This document shows positions 36,239 to 44,511 of a stretch of DNA of 64,000 bases, piece after piece. This stretch comes from Pseudanabaena sp. Chao 1811 (GTDB lineage Bacteria; Cyanobacteriota; Cyanobacteriia; Pseudanabaenales; Pseudanabaenaceae). Position numbers and translations under genes: made by a program. How positions within the stretch are numbered: the stretch's first letter is position 1; each line of letters begins with the position of its first letter. Under the pieces are notes generated by a model, which was not told the DNA's origin, did not search any database, and saw only the letters and a list, made by a program, of their open reading frames with translations. The stretch spans positions 1,426,001-1,490,000 of the forward strand of contig NZ_CP101416.1 of assembly GCF_027942295.1 (NCBI RefSeq). Direction: 5' to 3'.

Positions 36239-36613
36239 GAAGCATTTACCAAAGAGAAGAAAAGCACAGGAGGCAGAAAACCCTATGACCGTATCCTGAT
36301 GTTGAAGATCATCATTCTGCAAAGCCAATACAACTTGTCAGATGACAGACTGAGTATCAAATCTATGACCGCAGAAGCTTCAGGGAATTTCTAGGACTGA
36401 GTATCGGAGACGATATTCCTGATGCAAAAACAATCTGGGGATTCAAAGACGAAGCGGGTTTCCAATGAGTCCGAAGATGGGGAAATGGTTGCGGCGATCG
36501 CCTCAAGTATTAAGTAGTGATGCCAAAGAAAAGTTAATACTTTTACCTAGTGCAGCTATAGCGATAAGTGGCTAATATCTGAAAAATTTTGGATTCTTAT
36601 CTTCAGTTTACTT

Positions 36614-36781
36614 ATGCTTGCCTACTTAGAAAAACAAGCAGGCTATGCCCAAGCTCAAGCATTCCTACAAAGCATCGCAAAAATCCGCGAAAGCATCCCC
36701 AAAGAAGAAAGACAAAAACTACCGCGTGATTTCGCCAAAAACATCGATCGCTACTTATACGGAGCGCCAGAAGCAGAATGA
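36614..36781 (+). CDS. Small antitoxin-like protein (55 residues)
   Basis: MLAYLEKQAGYAQAQAFLQSIAKIRESIP...NIDRYLYGAPEAE is a helical, charged small protein. Its stop overlaps the ATG of a PIN-domain frame (ATGA), the arrangement of toxin-antitoxin pairs. No DNA-binding motif is recognised. It is probably the antitoxin of the decayed PIN toxin. Confidence 0.6.
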   Translation: MLAYLEKQAGYAQAQAFLQSIAKIRESIPKEERQKLPRDFAKNIDRYLYGAPEAE

Positions 36782-37189
36782 AGACCGTATTTGCCGATAC
36801 ATCTTATTGGATAGCCTTTCTAAACGAGGATGACGATCTGTATGAGATAGCGATCCAAACAACAGAAAAACTTTTCCCATGCAAATCGTTACCAGCGAAA
36901 TGATACTGAGCGAACTGCTTAACCATGTCTCAAAAAAGGTGAGAATTTTAGAAATGCTGCCGTTAACTTCATCAATCAACTCAATGAAGATCCAACTGTG
37001 GTGATTACGCCGCAAACAAGTCAACTTTTCACAAGCGCCTTCCAACTCTACGCCCAACGTCAAGACAAAGCATGGAGTCATACCGACTGCTCATCATTTT
37101 GCATCATGGAAGAACTAGGAATTACAGAAGCTTCAACCTATGACAAACATTTTGAGCAAGCAGGTTTTGTTGCTTTGTTAAGAAATTAG
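36778..37189 (+). pseudogene. PIN-domain toxin with two frameshifts
   Basis: The piece MKTVFADTSYWIAFLNEDDDLYEIAIQTTEKL is followed in another frame by MQIVTSEMILSELLNHVSKK. After a run of As comes GENFRNAAVNFINQLNEDPTVVITPQTSQLF...SHTDCSSFCIMEELG. Joined, these give a full PIN domain (D7, E44-like, and the SHTD and C-terminal acidic parts). One shift lies near 36880, the other at the A-run near 36935. The toxin is inactive as read. Confidence 0.8.
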
Positions 37190-37200
37190 GAGATAAACCC

Positions 37201-37389
37201 ATGAGCATAGTTTTAGAACGCGAAGTCCCACCCTTTCGAGAAGACGAATCAGAAGCAATCCGCATCGGCAAAACTAGAGTACTTCTAGAACTAGTAATCA
37301 GAGTATTTCTAGACGGCGTATCACCCGAAACCATTGTGCAGCAATACTCTACCCTATCCTTATCCGATACTTACAGCGCGATCGCCTAA
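37201..37389 (+). CDS. DUF433-like protein, probably 3'-truncated
   Basis: A 62-residue frame, MSIVLEREVPPFREDESEAIRIGKTRVLLELVIRVFLDGVSPETIVQQYSTLSLSDTYSAIA, with the DUF433 pattern of an antitoxin-type winged helix. Usual members run on about 12 more residues after the 'YSAI' position. No partner toxin follows. Confidence 0.65.
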   Translation: MSIVLEREVPPFREDESEAIRIGKTRVLLELVIRVFLDGVSPETIVQQYSTLSLSDTYSAIA

Positions 37390-37523
37390 TACCTTAGCTA
37401 ACCTTGTTGCATTCCCCCGCATATGTTGCTGCAACATTTCTCGGAATAGGTTAATCTCTTTCATAGGGGTTTTATTTTGGATGAAGATAATGGCGATCGC
37501 AAAAATGGTGAATTGTAGGAAAA

Positions 37524-38111
37524 ATGAACATCGCTCTCTTTGGCACTAGTGCCGATCCGCCTAGTATTGGACATCAACAGATCTTGCAATGGTTAGATAA
37601 CCATTACGATCGCGTATTAGTTTGGGTATCGGACAACCCCTTTAAAACTCATCAGGCAAGCTTAAGCGATCGCCTCAAAATGATGGATCTAACCATCGCC
37701 GCTATCCAGCCACCTGCCCAAACAATTACGCTACATCCCGAACTTAGCGATCCGCGCACAATTAACACCATCGAAAAAGCCAAACAAATCTTGCCTCAGG
37801 CAAACTTTACCCTCGTTATCGGTGGAGATCTAGTGCCGCAATTGCCAACTTGGTATCGCGCCCAAGATCTACTAAATCAAGTCAAGCTACTAGTCGTTCC
37901 CCGTCAAGGTGTGACCATTGCCCAAGTGGATGTCGATCGCCTCGTGCATATGGGGACTGAAGTGGCGCTCGCCCCTGACTCGACCTCGATTCCTAACGTT
38001 TCTTCGTCCGACTATCGCAACAATGGCAACAGTTCAGTCATAATACCCACAGTCGCAGCATATATCCAACGAGAGTCGCTTTACGCATGGCAGACAAGTC
38101 CCGCCCCATAG
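37524..38111 (+). CDS. nadD: Nicotinate-nucleotide adenylyltransferase
   Basis: Adds AMP to nicotinate mononucleotide in NAD synthesis. The 195-residue protein has the (H/T)xGH nucleotidyltransferase motif as GTSADPPSIGHQQIL, plus VIGGDLVPQLPTW and the C-terminal SSSDYRN in place of the usual SSTxIR. It overlaps the next gene, an NrtR-type regulator, by 25 bases, linking enzyme and regulator of NAD metabolism. Confidence 0.92.
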   Translation: MNIALFGTSADPPSIGHQQILQWLDNHYDRVLVWVSDNPFKTHQASLSDRLKMMDLTIAAIQPPAQTITLHPELSDPRTINTIEKAKQILPQANFTLVIGGDLVPQLPTWYRAQDLLNQVKLLVVPRQGVTIAQVDVDRLVHMGTEVALAPDSTSIPNVSSSDYRNNGNSSVIIPTVAAYIQRESLYAWQTSPAP

Positions 38112-38818
38112 CCCCTAAACCCCTCGCAGACTTTAAGGTCGGTGTTGATAACGTGATCTTTTCCGTAGATACCGAGCAGAATCGTCTATTAGTGCTACTG
38201 GTGATGCGCCAACATGAACCCTATCGCGATCGCTGGTGTCTGCCCGGAACCCTCGTGCGTCAAGGTGAATCCCTCGAAGAATCAGCCTATCGAATTCTCT
38301 CGGAAAAAATCCGTGCTAAAAATCTTTACTTAGAACAACTCTTCACCTTTGGCGACATTGGACGCGATCCTCGTGAAGCTCCAGATAGCTATGCAGTGCG
38401 TTATCTATCTGTCAGTTACTTTGCCCTAGTTCCCTTCTCTCAAGCAGAACTGATCGCCGATGGAGTTAGTGGAATTGCGTGGTATCCAGTTAAACAAGTT
38501 CCAGAACTTGCCTTTGATCACAACCGCATTCTCGAATATGGACATCGCCGCCTTCGCAATAAGTTGGAATATAGTCCTGTTGCCTTTGATGTTTTACCTG
38601 AAGCTTTTACCCTGAGCGACCTTTATCAACTCTACACAACAGTCCTTGGCGAGAATTTCTCTGATTATTCCAATTTCCGTACTCGATTACTCAAATTAGG
38701 ATTTCTTAGTGATACGGGTATCAAAACTTCAAAAGGAGCAGGTCGTCCAGCTAGTTTATATCGGTTTGATGCCGAAGCCTTCGCTCCATTCAAGAATAAG
38801 CCTATGGTTTTTATTTAG
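38087..38818 (+). CDS. nrtR: NrtR-type regulator (Nudix domain plus winged helix)
   Basis: A 243-residue protein with an N-terminal Nudix fold (about residues 15-150) and a C-terminal winged helix (TLSDLYQLYTTVLGENFSDYSNFRTRLLKLGFL). The Nudix box is degraded: GTLVRQGESLEESAYRILSEKI lacks the REUxEE catalytic core. NrtR proteins bind ADP-ribose through the Nudix fold and repress NAD genes, and many have lost hydrolysis. Overlap with nadD supports this role. Confidence 0.85.
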   Translation: MADKSRPIAPKPLADFKVGVDNVIFSVDTEQNRLLVLLVMRQHEPYRDRWCLPGTLVRQGESLEESAYRILSEKIRAKNLYLEQLFTFGDIGRDPREAPDSYAVRYLSVSYFALVPFSQAELIADGVSGIAWYPVKQVPELAFDHNRILEYGHRRLRNKLEYSPVAFDVLPEAFTLSDLYQLYTTVLGENFSDYSNFRTRLLKLGFLSDTGIKTSKGAGRPASLYRFDAEAFAPFKNKPMVFI

Positions 38819-38863
38819 TTCTTAATTTGGTATAAGTAGGTTGGCTCAATTCAGCAGAACCCT

Positions 38864-39154
38864 ATGGACGCGATCGCGACAATCAAAACTACTTTACAAG
38901 AAAAAATCGGGGCAACCATTGTTGACATCGAAGATCGTAGTGATTTGCATAAACACCATCAAGGGCGGATGAATGCCCCTGTCGGTAGTGGTCATTATGA
39001 TGCGATCATTGTTGCGGAAAGCTTTACAGGTAAAACGATGATGCAGCAACATCGCATGGTTTATGAGGCTTTAGCCGATCAAATGCAAACAACAATTCAT
39101 GCCCTTGCCTTAAAAACCTATACCCCAGAACAATGGCAGCAGCTTAAGAACTAG
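38864..39154 (+). CDS. bolA: BolA family protein
   Basis: A 96-residue protein with IVDIEDRSDLHKHHQGRMNAPVGSGHYDAIIVAESFTGKTMMQQHRMVYEAL, the BolA fold and its conserved RHRMVY-like signature. BolA proteins often act with monothiol glutaredoxins in iron-sulfur sensing. It lies 45 bases after nrtR on the same strand. Confidence 0.9.
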   Translation: MDAIATIKTTLQEKIGATIVDIEDRSDLHKHHQGRMNAPVGSGHYDAIIVAESFTGKTMMQQHRMVYEALADQMQTTIHALALKTYTPEQWQQLKN

Positions 39155-39248
39155 CTTCTTTTGGGCGTGGCGAAGCTGCGCCTAAAAAAAGCTGTTATGT
39201 ACCTAATTCGTATTAAGTTTAAGTAGCAATGTTCTGGACAATTGGTAA

Positions 39249-39920
39249 ATGGAAAACGCAACTACCCCTACAACTACCAAAGATAACGAGAAGGCTCAAG
39301 GCGGTAATCATATTTTATATATGATGTTCAAGTGGCTAGTGGTGCGTCCACTGCTGTATTTGTTTTATCAAGAACGCATTTATGGTGCTGAAAATGTACC
39401 CCTGACTGGCAATCTCATCGTGGTGAGTAACCATGCCAGTGACTTTGACCCTTTGATCGTTGGTAGTTGTATGGCGCGTCCCGTTGCTTTCATGGCAAAG
39501 GAAGAATTGTTTGAAGTACCAGTATTAAAGCAGGCGATTAAAGCTTTTGGCGCTTATCCTGTTAAGCGTGGGGCAGGCGATCGCGCGGCAATTAGATCGG
39601 CGATCGAGTCAATTAATAAGGGCTGGGCGACGGGTATTTTCTTGGAAGGGACACGCACCCTTGACGGCAAGATTACAAATCCTAAACTAGGTGCAGCAAT
39701 GATCGCCTCAAAGACCAATGCACCTTTTTTACCTGTATGTGTGTGGGGTACGGAGACAATTTTGCCCAAAGGAGCTAAATTTCCTAAATTATTTCAGCCT
39801 GTGACGGTGCGGATTGGGGAGTTGATTCCTGCGCCAGATTCAAGCGATCGCGCTACCCTTGAGGCATATACACAAAAATGCGCGGATGCAATTAACACAC
39901 TCCACGCATTAGGCAGATAA
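39249..39920 (+). CDS. plsC: 1-acyl-sn-glycerol-3-phosphate acyltransferase
   Basis: Makes phosphatidic acid at the membrane. The 223-residue protein has the catalytic NHASDFDP (HxxxxD) motif, the EGTRT glycerol-phosphate binding block and the PVKRG region. A hydrophobic N-terminal stretch (MMFKWLVVRPLLYLFY) is a likely membrane contact. A terminator overlaps its stop. Confidence 0.92.
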   Translation: MENATTPTTTKDNEKAQGGNHILYMMFKWLVVRPLLYLFYQERIYGAENVPLTGNLIVVSNHASDFDPLIVGSCMARPVAFMAKEELFEVPVLKQAIKAFGAYPVKRGAGDRAAIRSAIESINKGWATGIFLEGTRTLDGKITNPKLGAAMIASKTNAPFLPVCVWGTETILPKGAKFPKLFQPVTVRIGELIPAPDSSDRATLEAYTQKCADAINTLHALGR

Positions 39921-39951
39921 AAAAATCCCCGCAAAGCGGGGATTTTTTTTA
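39918..39951 (+). terminator. Terminator after plsC
   Basis: ATCCCCGC-AAA-GCGGGGAT stem with T8 tail. Confidence 0.9.
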
Positions 39952-39964
39952 GGGTAATCCTAAG

Positions 39965-40007
39965 AAGGAAAGGAGGGGCGGCGCGAAGCGCCGCCCCTCC
40001 TTTCCTT
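39965..40007. repeat. GCGC-core palindrome between plsC and ycf48
   Basis: Twenty-base arms (39965-39984 and 39988-40007) around GAA, core GGGGCGGCGC-gaa-GCGCCGCCCC, followed by a T-run. It lies between convergent genes and may terminate ycf48 transcription. Confidence 0.8.
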
Positions 40008-40023
40008 TTTTAGCAAGGTTTTT

Positions 40024-41025
40024 TTAGTCTGGAGAATAGGCTAGTAATGTGCCATTTTGTCCAACTACGAAACCACGATCGCGCGAGAAAAAGTAAAGTT
40101 TGTAAAGGTTTGCGCCTGCATTTGCTGCGGACTCATCACGCTTCCAAGTTTTGCCACCATCTTCGCTATGGAGCAATCTCGAACTACCGCCAGAGATCCA
40201 GACGTTATTTTCATCTTGATAGGCAAGATCGAGCAGACCAAAACCGCCACCATCTTTAGGAGTTTGCTTTTTGTCCCATTTGTCAAATTCGCCAGCTTCG
40301 CTAAATTGCACTTGACCACCACGATTGAGCATCCAGAGGCGATTGTCGGGAGTGTAGCCCATGTTCTGCACACGGCGAGAGCTATTGCGATTATGCTGAA
40401 TCCAAGTTATATCCCCCGGTTGCCATGTGGAATAAAAGTTGCCATTGGCTGAAATAGCTACATAACGACCATCATCACTACGGTTGAGGTTACGCGCATT
40501 ACCAACGGCTTGGGTAACTAAGGCTCTCCAGTTTTGACCACCATCTTGAGTAGTATAAATTGCGCCTAAGTCGGTGACCATTTCCGCAGAGTTGCGACCT
40601 TGAGCCACGATCTTAAAGGGATCTCCAGGGAGTTTGGAGCTAAGCCCGATCCGTGACCAAGATTGACCATTATCAGTGGTATGGAGCAGGAGTGCAGGTT
40701 GTCCTGTGATCCAACCTTCGTTACCAGAGAAGCTGATCGATGAAAAACGATAGATGCCATCGCCGAGATCGAGTTTGCGCTCTTCCCAAGTTTGACCGCC
40801 ATCGATGGATTCCAGCAGAGTCGCATCAGTACCTACTAACCAGCCATGATTGGGTTCATATTTGTCAAACCAAAGATCAAGGGGAGTGATGGCTACAGGT
40901 AGCTCCACTTTGTGCCAGTTGCCATGATTTGCGGAGGCACTGGGTATTCCTACGCCCAACAATGTCACGCAAAGCAATAGACAAATAAGTAAAGAGCTAA
41001 GAAAGCGTTTTATGCTTTTTTTCAT
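40024..41025 (-). CDS. ycf48: Photosystem II assembly factor Ycf48 (HCF136)
   Basis: A 333-residue beta-propeller protein of the thylakoid lumen that binds unassembled D1. An N-terminal signal peptide (LLICLLLCVTLLGVGIPSASA) precedes repeated propeller blades such as TLLESIDGGQTWEE, LLHTTDNGQSWSRIG, AIYTTQDGGQNWRAL and LLHSEDGGKTWKR. No lipobox cysteine is seen at the cleavage site. rubA lies directly upstream on the same strand, as in other cyanobacteria. Confidence 0.95.
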   Translation of the reverse strand: MKKSIKRFLSSLLICLLLCVTLLGVGIPSASANHGNWHKVELPVAITPLDLWFDKYEPNHGWLVGTDATLLESIDGGQTWEERKLDLGDGIYRFSSISFSGNEGWITGQPALLLHTTDNGQSWSRIGLSSKLPGDPFKIVAQGRNSAEMVTDLGAIYTTQDGGQNWRALVTQAVGNARNLNRSDDGRYVAISANGNFYSTWQPGDITWIQHNRNSSRRVQNMGYTPDNRLWMLNRGGQVQFSEAGEFDKWDKKQTPKDGGGFGLLDLAYQDENNVWISGGSSRLLHSEDGGKTWKRDESAANAGANLYKLYFFSRDRGFVVGQNGTLLAYSPD

Positions 41026-41104
41026 AAAAAATCTATAAAAGTCCGTAAGATAATAATTCTGAAATAATACCGAATGAATACTGAACTAGTTAATTAATCG
41101 CCAA

Positions 41105-41506
41105 TTAATCGAGTGCGTATAGACTGATAAAGAAAATGACGGCAAGCGCCAATGATCCAAATATGAGTAGGTTTTTCTGGCTAGGGGTCATGACATTTAC
41201 GCCAAAGCCATAGCCAAGGTTTTCGGTAAATCCTGAAGGCTTGGAGGCAACGCCAATATCTGCAAAGGATTTTTTCTTGGTGTTACAGACGGGGCAACGC
41301 CAGTCTTCGGCAATTTCTTCAAAGGGCGTACCCGCAGGAATATTCCGTTTGGTATCACCTATTGATGGTTCATATATATAGCCGCATACGCCACATTCAT
41401 GACGATGGGGTTCTTCTTTGCCTTCAGAGGCTTCAACTATGGTGATATTGAGTACGGGTTTAGTTTCTGCGCCAGAGGTTTCCGTATTTATTGATTCGGG
41501 TTCCAT
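41105..41506 (-). CDS. rubA: Rubredoxin RubA, membrane anchored
   Basis: Rubredoxin motifs CGVCGYIYEP and WRCPVCNTKK bind one iron. A C-terminal transmembrane helix (NLLIFGSLALAVIFFISLYAL) anchors it. RubA is needed early in photosystem II assembly. The 133-residue form has an extended N-terminus. The usual rubA-ycf48-psbEFLJ order is only half kept, because psbEFLJ does not follow ycf48 here. Confidence 0.93.
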   Translation of the reverse strand: MEPESINTETSGAETKPVLNITIVEASEGKEEPHRHECGVCGYIYEPSIGDTKRNIPAGTPFEEIAEDWRCPVCNTKKKSFADIGVASKPSGFTENLGYGFGVNVMTPSQKNLLIFGSLALAVIFFISLYALD

Positions 41507-41745
41507 GGGTTTGATCGTTTTGAACGTATGGTTAAGCGATCGCTTGTCAATTCTGTTACAAATTATTACATCTTTTTGACAGGCTTGCCTAGCTGCCTAA
41601 AGTCTCACAAGTTTCCTAAAAATGAAACTTAAGTCTGAAATTTTAAAGTCTAGTAAAGTAAGGCTTGTCAAATTTATCAGTCAATCATGCTAACGGTAGA
41701 TCAAGCGATCGCCTGTGTTCGAGTTTGTCAAATGGAGGTTTAGTG

Positions 41746-42687
41746 ATGATGAACTATCCGATCATCTTAATTCCCCATTCCATACAACGCGCCCAAAGTG
41801 TCAATCCACCTGTACCTGTATTTACAGAGACAGAACCGCTAAAACCATCTTCACCACCAGAAATCTATGATAGAAAGGTATTAATAAGATGGATGATTGT
41901 TGGTTTTGTCGCGTCATTGGTGCTTGCATTTTTTAATATTTGGCTAGGTATTACAGCGATCACTCTAAGCGCTTTTATAGTTGCTTATCTCGCATGGTCA
42001 ATGAATCAGAGTTTTCCACGACGAAAACGTGACCACGATAACCAAGTAAGGAAGTATCCAAAGTTATTACAGTCCTATCAGCAAGCGAAACGAGAATATG
42101 AGCAACAGATCAATCGTATCCATAGTCACGAAAATATAGCTTCGTATCGCAAATTAGAACTTTTGCGAATACTCAGGCAAACTAAAACCCATGATGGAGG
42201 AAATAGTAAAGCTCAAGTAGGCTTCTCAGAAGCTAAGTTTTATGCATATCTCACTCACTATTTTAAGGACAAAGTAAAACGTGGACTTACGCTAAATATT
42301 CCAAATTTTAAGTATCATTACAGCCCTGATTTTGTCTATATCGACAAAGCAGTAAATTTATATATTGACATAGAGATTGATGAGCCTTATGCCTATAACA
42401 GCAAAGTTCCTACTCACTTTATTGGGGCTAGTAAAGACACTAATCGCAACAACTTTTTCCTTGATAAAAATTGGTTGGTGATTCGTTTTAGTGAGGAACA
42501 AGTAGTCCGTTATCCGCAAAGTTGCTGTAAGGCGATCGCCAAAGTTATCGCTAATGTTTTAGGAGATAATTTATATTTAAGTCAGTTTGCAATGGTTGCA
42601 GATTTGGAACCGATGAAACAATGGACTGAATCAGAAGCTTTATATATGGCAGATACAAATTATCGACAAACTTATTTGATAAATTGA
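41746..42687 (+). CDS. Membrane protein with a PD-(D/E)XK-like C-terminal domain
   Basis: A 313-residue protein. Two transmembrane segments lie at about 48-66 and 68-86, followed by a basic linker and a coiled stretch. The C-terminal part has FSEAKFYAYL (E162), YSPDFVYIDK (D195), and YIDIEIDEPY (E210, D212), and then WLVIRFSEEQVV. The order resembles a PD-(D/E)XK nuclease fold, but the third residue is not the usual Lys, so activity is uncertain. The ATG at 41746 is preferred, with GGAGG just upstream. It lies 46 bases before an RNase H-like gene. Family not recognised. Confidence 0.65.
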   Translation: MMNYPIILIPHSIQRAQSVNPPVPVFTETEPLKPSSPPEIYDRKVLIRWMIVGFVASLVLAFFNIWLGITAITLSAFIVAYLAWSMNQSFPRRKRDHDNQVRKYPKLLQSYQQAKREYEQQINRIHSHENIASYRKLELLRILRQTKTHDGGNSKAQVGFSEAKFYAYLTHYFKDKVKRGLTLNIPNFKYHYSPDFVYIDKAVNLYIDIEIDEPYAYNSKVPTHFIGASKDTNRNNFFLDKNWLVIRFSEEQVVRYPQSCCKAIAKVIANVLGDNLYLSQFAMVADLEPMKQWTESEALYMADTNYRQTYLIN

Positions 42688-42733
42688 TACAAATTCTTAG
42701 TAGCAATTTAAGAAGTTTCTTTTAAAAATCATT

Positions 42734-43324
42734 ATGAATAGTAAAGCAAATTTAGTGACAATTTATGTTGATGGTTACTACAAAGATCCCTGTGGCGGTT
42801 GGGGATGTGTTCTCAAATATGGAGAGACAATCAAAGAATTTTCTGGAAATATAATTGAGTCGAGTAAACCTCGAATAGATATGATTGCAGTTATTGAAGC
42901 ATTAAAACACCTAAAGCGTCCTTGCCAAGTAGAACTTTATACTAATTGTCAATTTCTAATAAATTGTATCCAGTTACATTGGAAACGTAAATCTAATTTA
43001 GACTTATGGGATAATCTCGATAACGCAGCATTTTCTCATGATATTACGTGGATATGGATTAAAGGTTATAAAGAAGAACTTCATAAACAATCTCACCAGT
43101 TAGCAATGGCTGCGGCAAGGAATATATCACCAAGGCTAGAGGTATTAGAACGTGAGACTAACTCTACTCAAGCCAGAAATGATTTGCAAAGCTTACTAAA
43201 ACAACTGTCCAAAGCCGAAATTACTAGAGATAATGAAAATATGTCTGTTACTTTACAGATAGATGATCGCATTCTTGAATTTCACTCTCGTAAAATTATA
43301 CCTATCCCTACAATTGAATCCTAG
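42734..43324 (+). CDS. RNase H-like protein with degraded active site
   Basis: A 196-residue protein whose first 130 residues follow the type I RNase H pattern: VTIYVDGYYKDPCGGWGCVL, IDMIAVIEALKHL, VELYTNCQFLINCI, WIKGYKEELHKQSHQLA. Of the four catalytic acids only the first is kept (D13); the others read D49 for E, N71 for D, and H121 for D. It is probably not an active ribonuclease and may bind nucleic acid. An extra C-terminal part follows. It lies directly after the nuclease-like membrane gene. Confidence 0.7.
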   Translation: MNSKANLVTIYVDGYYKDPCGGWGCVLKYGETIKEFSGNIIESSKPRIDMIAVIEALKHLKRPCQVELYTNCQFLINCIQLHWKRKSNLDLWDNLDNAAFSHDITWIWIKGYKEELHKQSHQLAMAAARNISPRLEVLERETNSTQARNDLQSLLKQLSKAEITRDNENMSVTLQIDDRILEFHSRKIIPIPTIES

Positions 43325-43362
43325 TTTTTATGTCATCTTTAAACATTTGAAATAATCCCAAT

Positions 43363-43689
43363 ATGTCTACTCCCCCTCTCCCCCAACCCCAACTCGATCG
43401 CACTCCAATCACCTCCGATCAATACTGCGAATATACACCCGAAAAACTAGAACTATGGAGTGGATTCTATGGTTATGGTGGACAAGACCTAACAGGCTTT
43501 TATCTTGGTATTTTGGCAAATATGGGACTTCGTGAAGCCGTGCGTCATGTGCCGATGTCCAAATGGCTAGAAGCAATTCAAGCAGTCGCTTTGCAAAATC
43601 CTAAACTCGATGAAGCAATGCGCGATCGCCTGAATCGAGGCTTAGCAGATTTGCAAGCAGTCGCCGCATATTTAGAATCACAAAGTTAA
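43363..43689 (+). CDS. Conserved hypothetical protein
   Basis: A 108-residue protein: MSTPPLPQPQLDRTPITSDQYCEYTPEKLELWSGFYGYGGQDLTGFYLGILANMGLREAVRHVPMSKW.... The N-terminus resembles fragments related to Uma2-type proteins, but the match is too weak to name it. It precedes an MNT/HEPN module on the same strand. Confidence 0.5.
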   Translation: MSTPPLPQPQLDRTPITSDQYCEYTPEKLELWSGFYGYGGQDLTGFYLGILANMGLREAVRHVPMSKWLEAIQAVALQNPKLDEAMRDRLNRGLADLQAVAAYLESQS

Positions 43690-43752
43690 AGAAGCCCTAA
43701 CTTCGACATGTCAGAATTAATTTGGCGATCGCTTAATTTCTCCAAGAAATCT

Positions 43753-44073
43753 ATGACAGATGTAAAAGCAACGAATTTACCCTTTGCTATTTCTAAGGAA
43801 GAACTTACGCAATTTTGTCAAAAAAACGGGATTGCTAAACTTTCCTTGTTTGGATCGGTCTTACGACAAGACTTTCGACATGATAGTGACGTTGATGTTT
43901 TAGTAAATTTTCTCAGCGATCGCAAAGTTAGTTTTTTAGATCTTGCAAAAATGGAACGAGAGTTATCAGTATTATTCGCAGGTAGAAAAGTCGATTTGAG
44001 AACCCCTAAAGAGTTAAGTCCTTATATCCGCGATCGCGTGATTAATGAAGCTTTGGTGCAATATGGCAATTGA
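43753..44073 (+). CDS. mntA: MNT nucleotidyltransferase antitoxin
   Basis: A 106-residue protein with LFGSVLRQDFRHDSDVDVLV, the GSx10DxD motif. It pairs with the overlapping HEPN gene. The MntA family adenylylates the HepT toxin to silence it. The ATG at 43753 (MTDVKATN) is preferred to 43708. Confidence 0.85.
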   Translation: MTDVKATNLPFAISKEELTQFCQKNGIAKLSLFGSVLRQDFRHDSDVDVLVNFLSDRKVSFLDLAKMERELSVLFAGRKVDLRTPKELSPYIRDRVINEALVQYGN

Positions 44074-44425
44074 TAACATAACTCGTCTGCATCACATGAT
44101 CGATGCAGCAAAAGAGGCGATCTCATTTGCTAATGGTAAAAGCAGAGAGGATCTTGAACGCGATCGCCTACTCTTGTTAGCGTTAGTCAAAGATTTAGAA
44201 ATTATTGGTGAGGCAGCTAGCAAACTCACACCAGAAATTAGAGCGTGTTATCCCCAATTGCCTTGGATTGATATTATTACCATGCGAAATCGTTTAGTAC
44301 ACGAATATTTTGGGATTGACGAAGGTATTGTTTGGGATACAGTAACGAAAGATTTACATCTTTTGGTTGAAGAACTAGCAATAATCCTTCATAACGAAAC
44401 AGAAAAAGATACAGGAAGTAATTGA
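44063..44425 (+). CDS. hepT: HEPN toxin of the DUF86/HepT family
   Basis: A 120-residue protein with the ribonuclease motif TMRNRLVHEY (RxxxxH) in the expected central place. It overlaps the MNT gene by 11 bases, as in known HepT-MntA pairs. The pair looks intact, unlike the MNT/HEPN remnant at 32244-32686. Confidence 0.88.
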   Translation: MAIDNITRLHHMIDAAKEAISFANGKSREDLERDRLLLLALVKDLEIIGEAASKLTPEIRACYPQLPWIDIITMRNRLVHEYFGIDEGIVWDTVTKDLHLLVEELAIILHNETEKDTGSN

Positions 44426-44511
44426 TCTCTAGTTAAGTGTTGATGTTTAGTGATTTTATAGCTTCTGAACTCATGTAGGATTGCTGTAGCCCCAAATTAT
44501 AGTTAACGAGC

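Larger units (their letters stand above)
34685..36468 (+). pseudogene. IS5-like transposase remnant split by an IS66-like element
   Basis: The left part (34685-34818) reads MQER-stop-TNLFDFEKYEIKHSSFKNSLLELNKIIDWASFLPILKEA, with a CAG-to-TAG change at codon 5. The right part (36247-36468) continues FTKEKKSTGGRKPYDRILMLKIIILQSQYNLSDDRL, has a one-base deletion, then YQIYDRRSFREFLG...IPDAKTIWGFKDEAGF and stops. Removing the IS66-like element and one 8-bp duplication restores the frame at LKEAFTKE. Confidence 0.8.

Noticed and set aside
37390-37464. Minus-strand frame MKEINLFREMLQQHMRGNATRLAKVLGD upstream of nadD
   Set aside because: It is too short, with no stop-to-start structure or neighbour to support it. 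It may be a transposase relic, but I could not show this.
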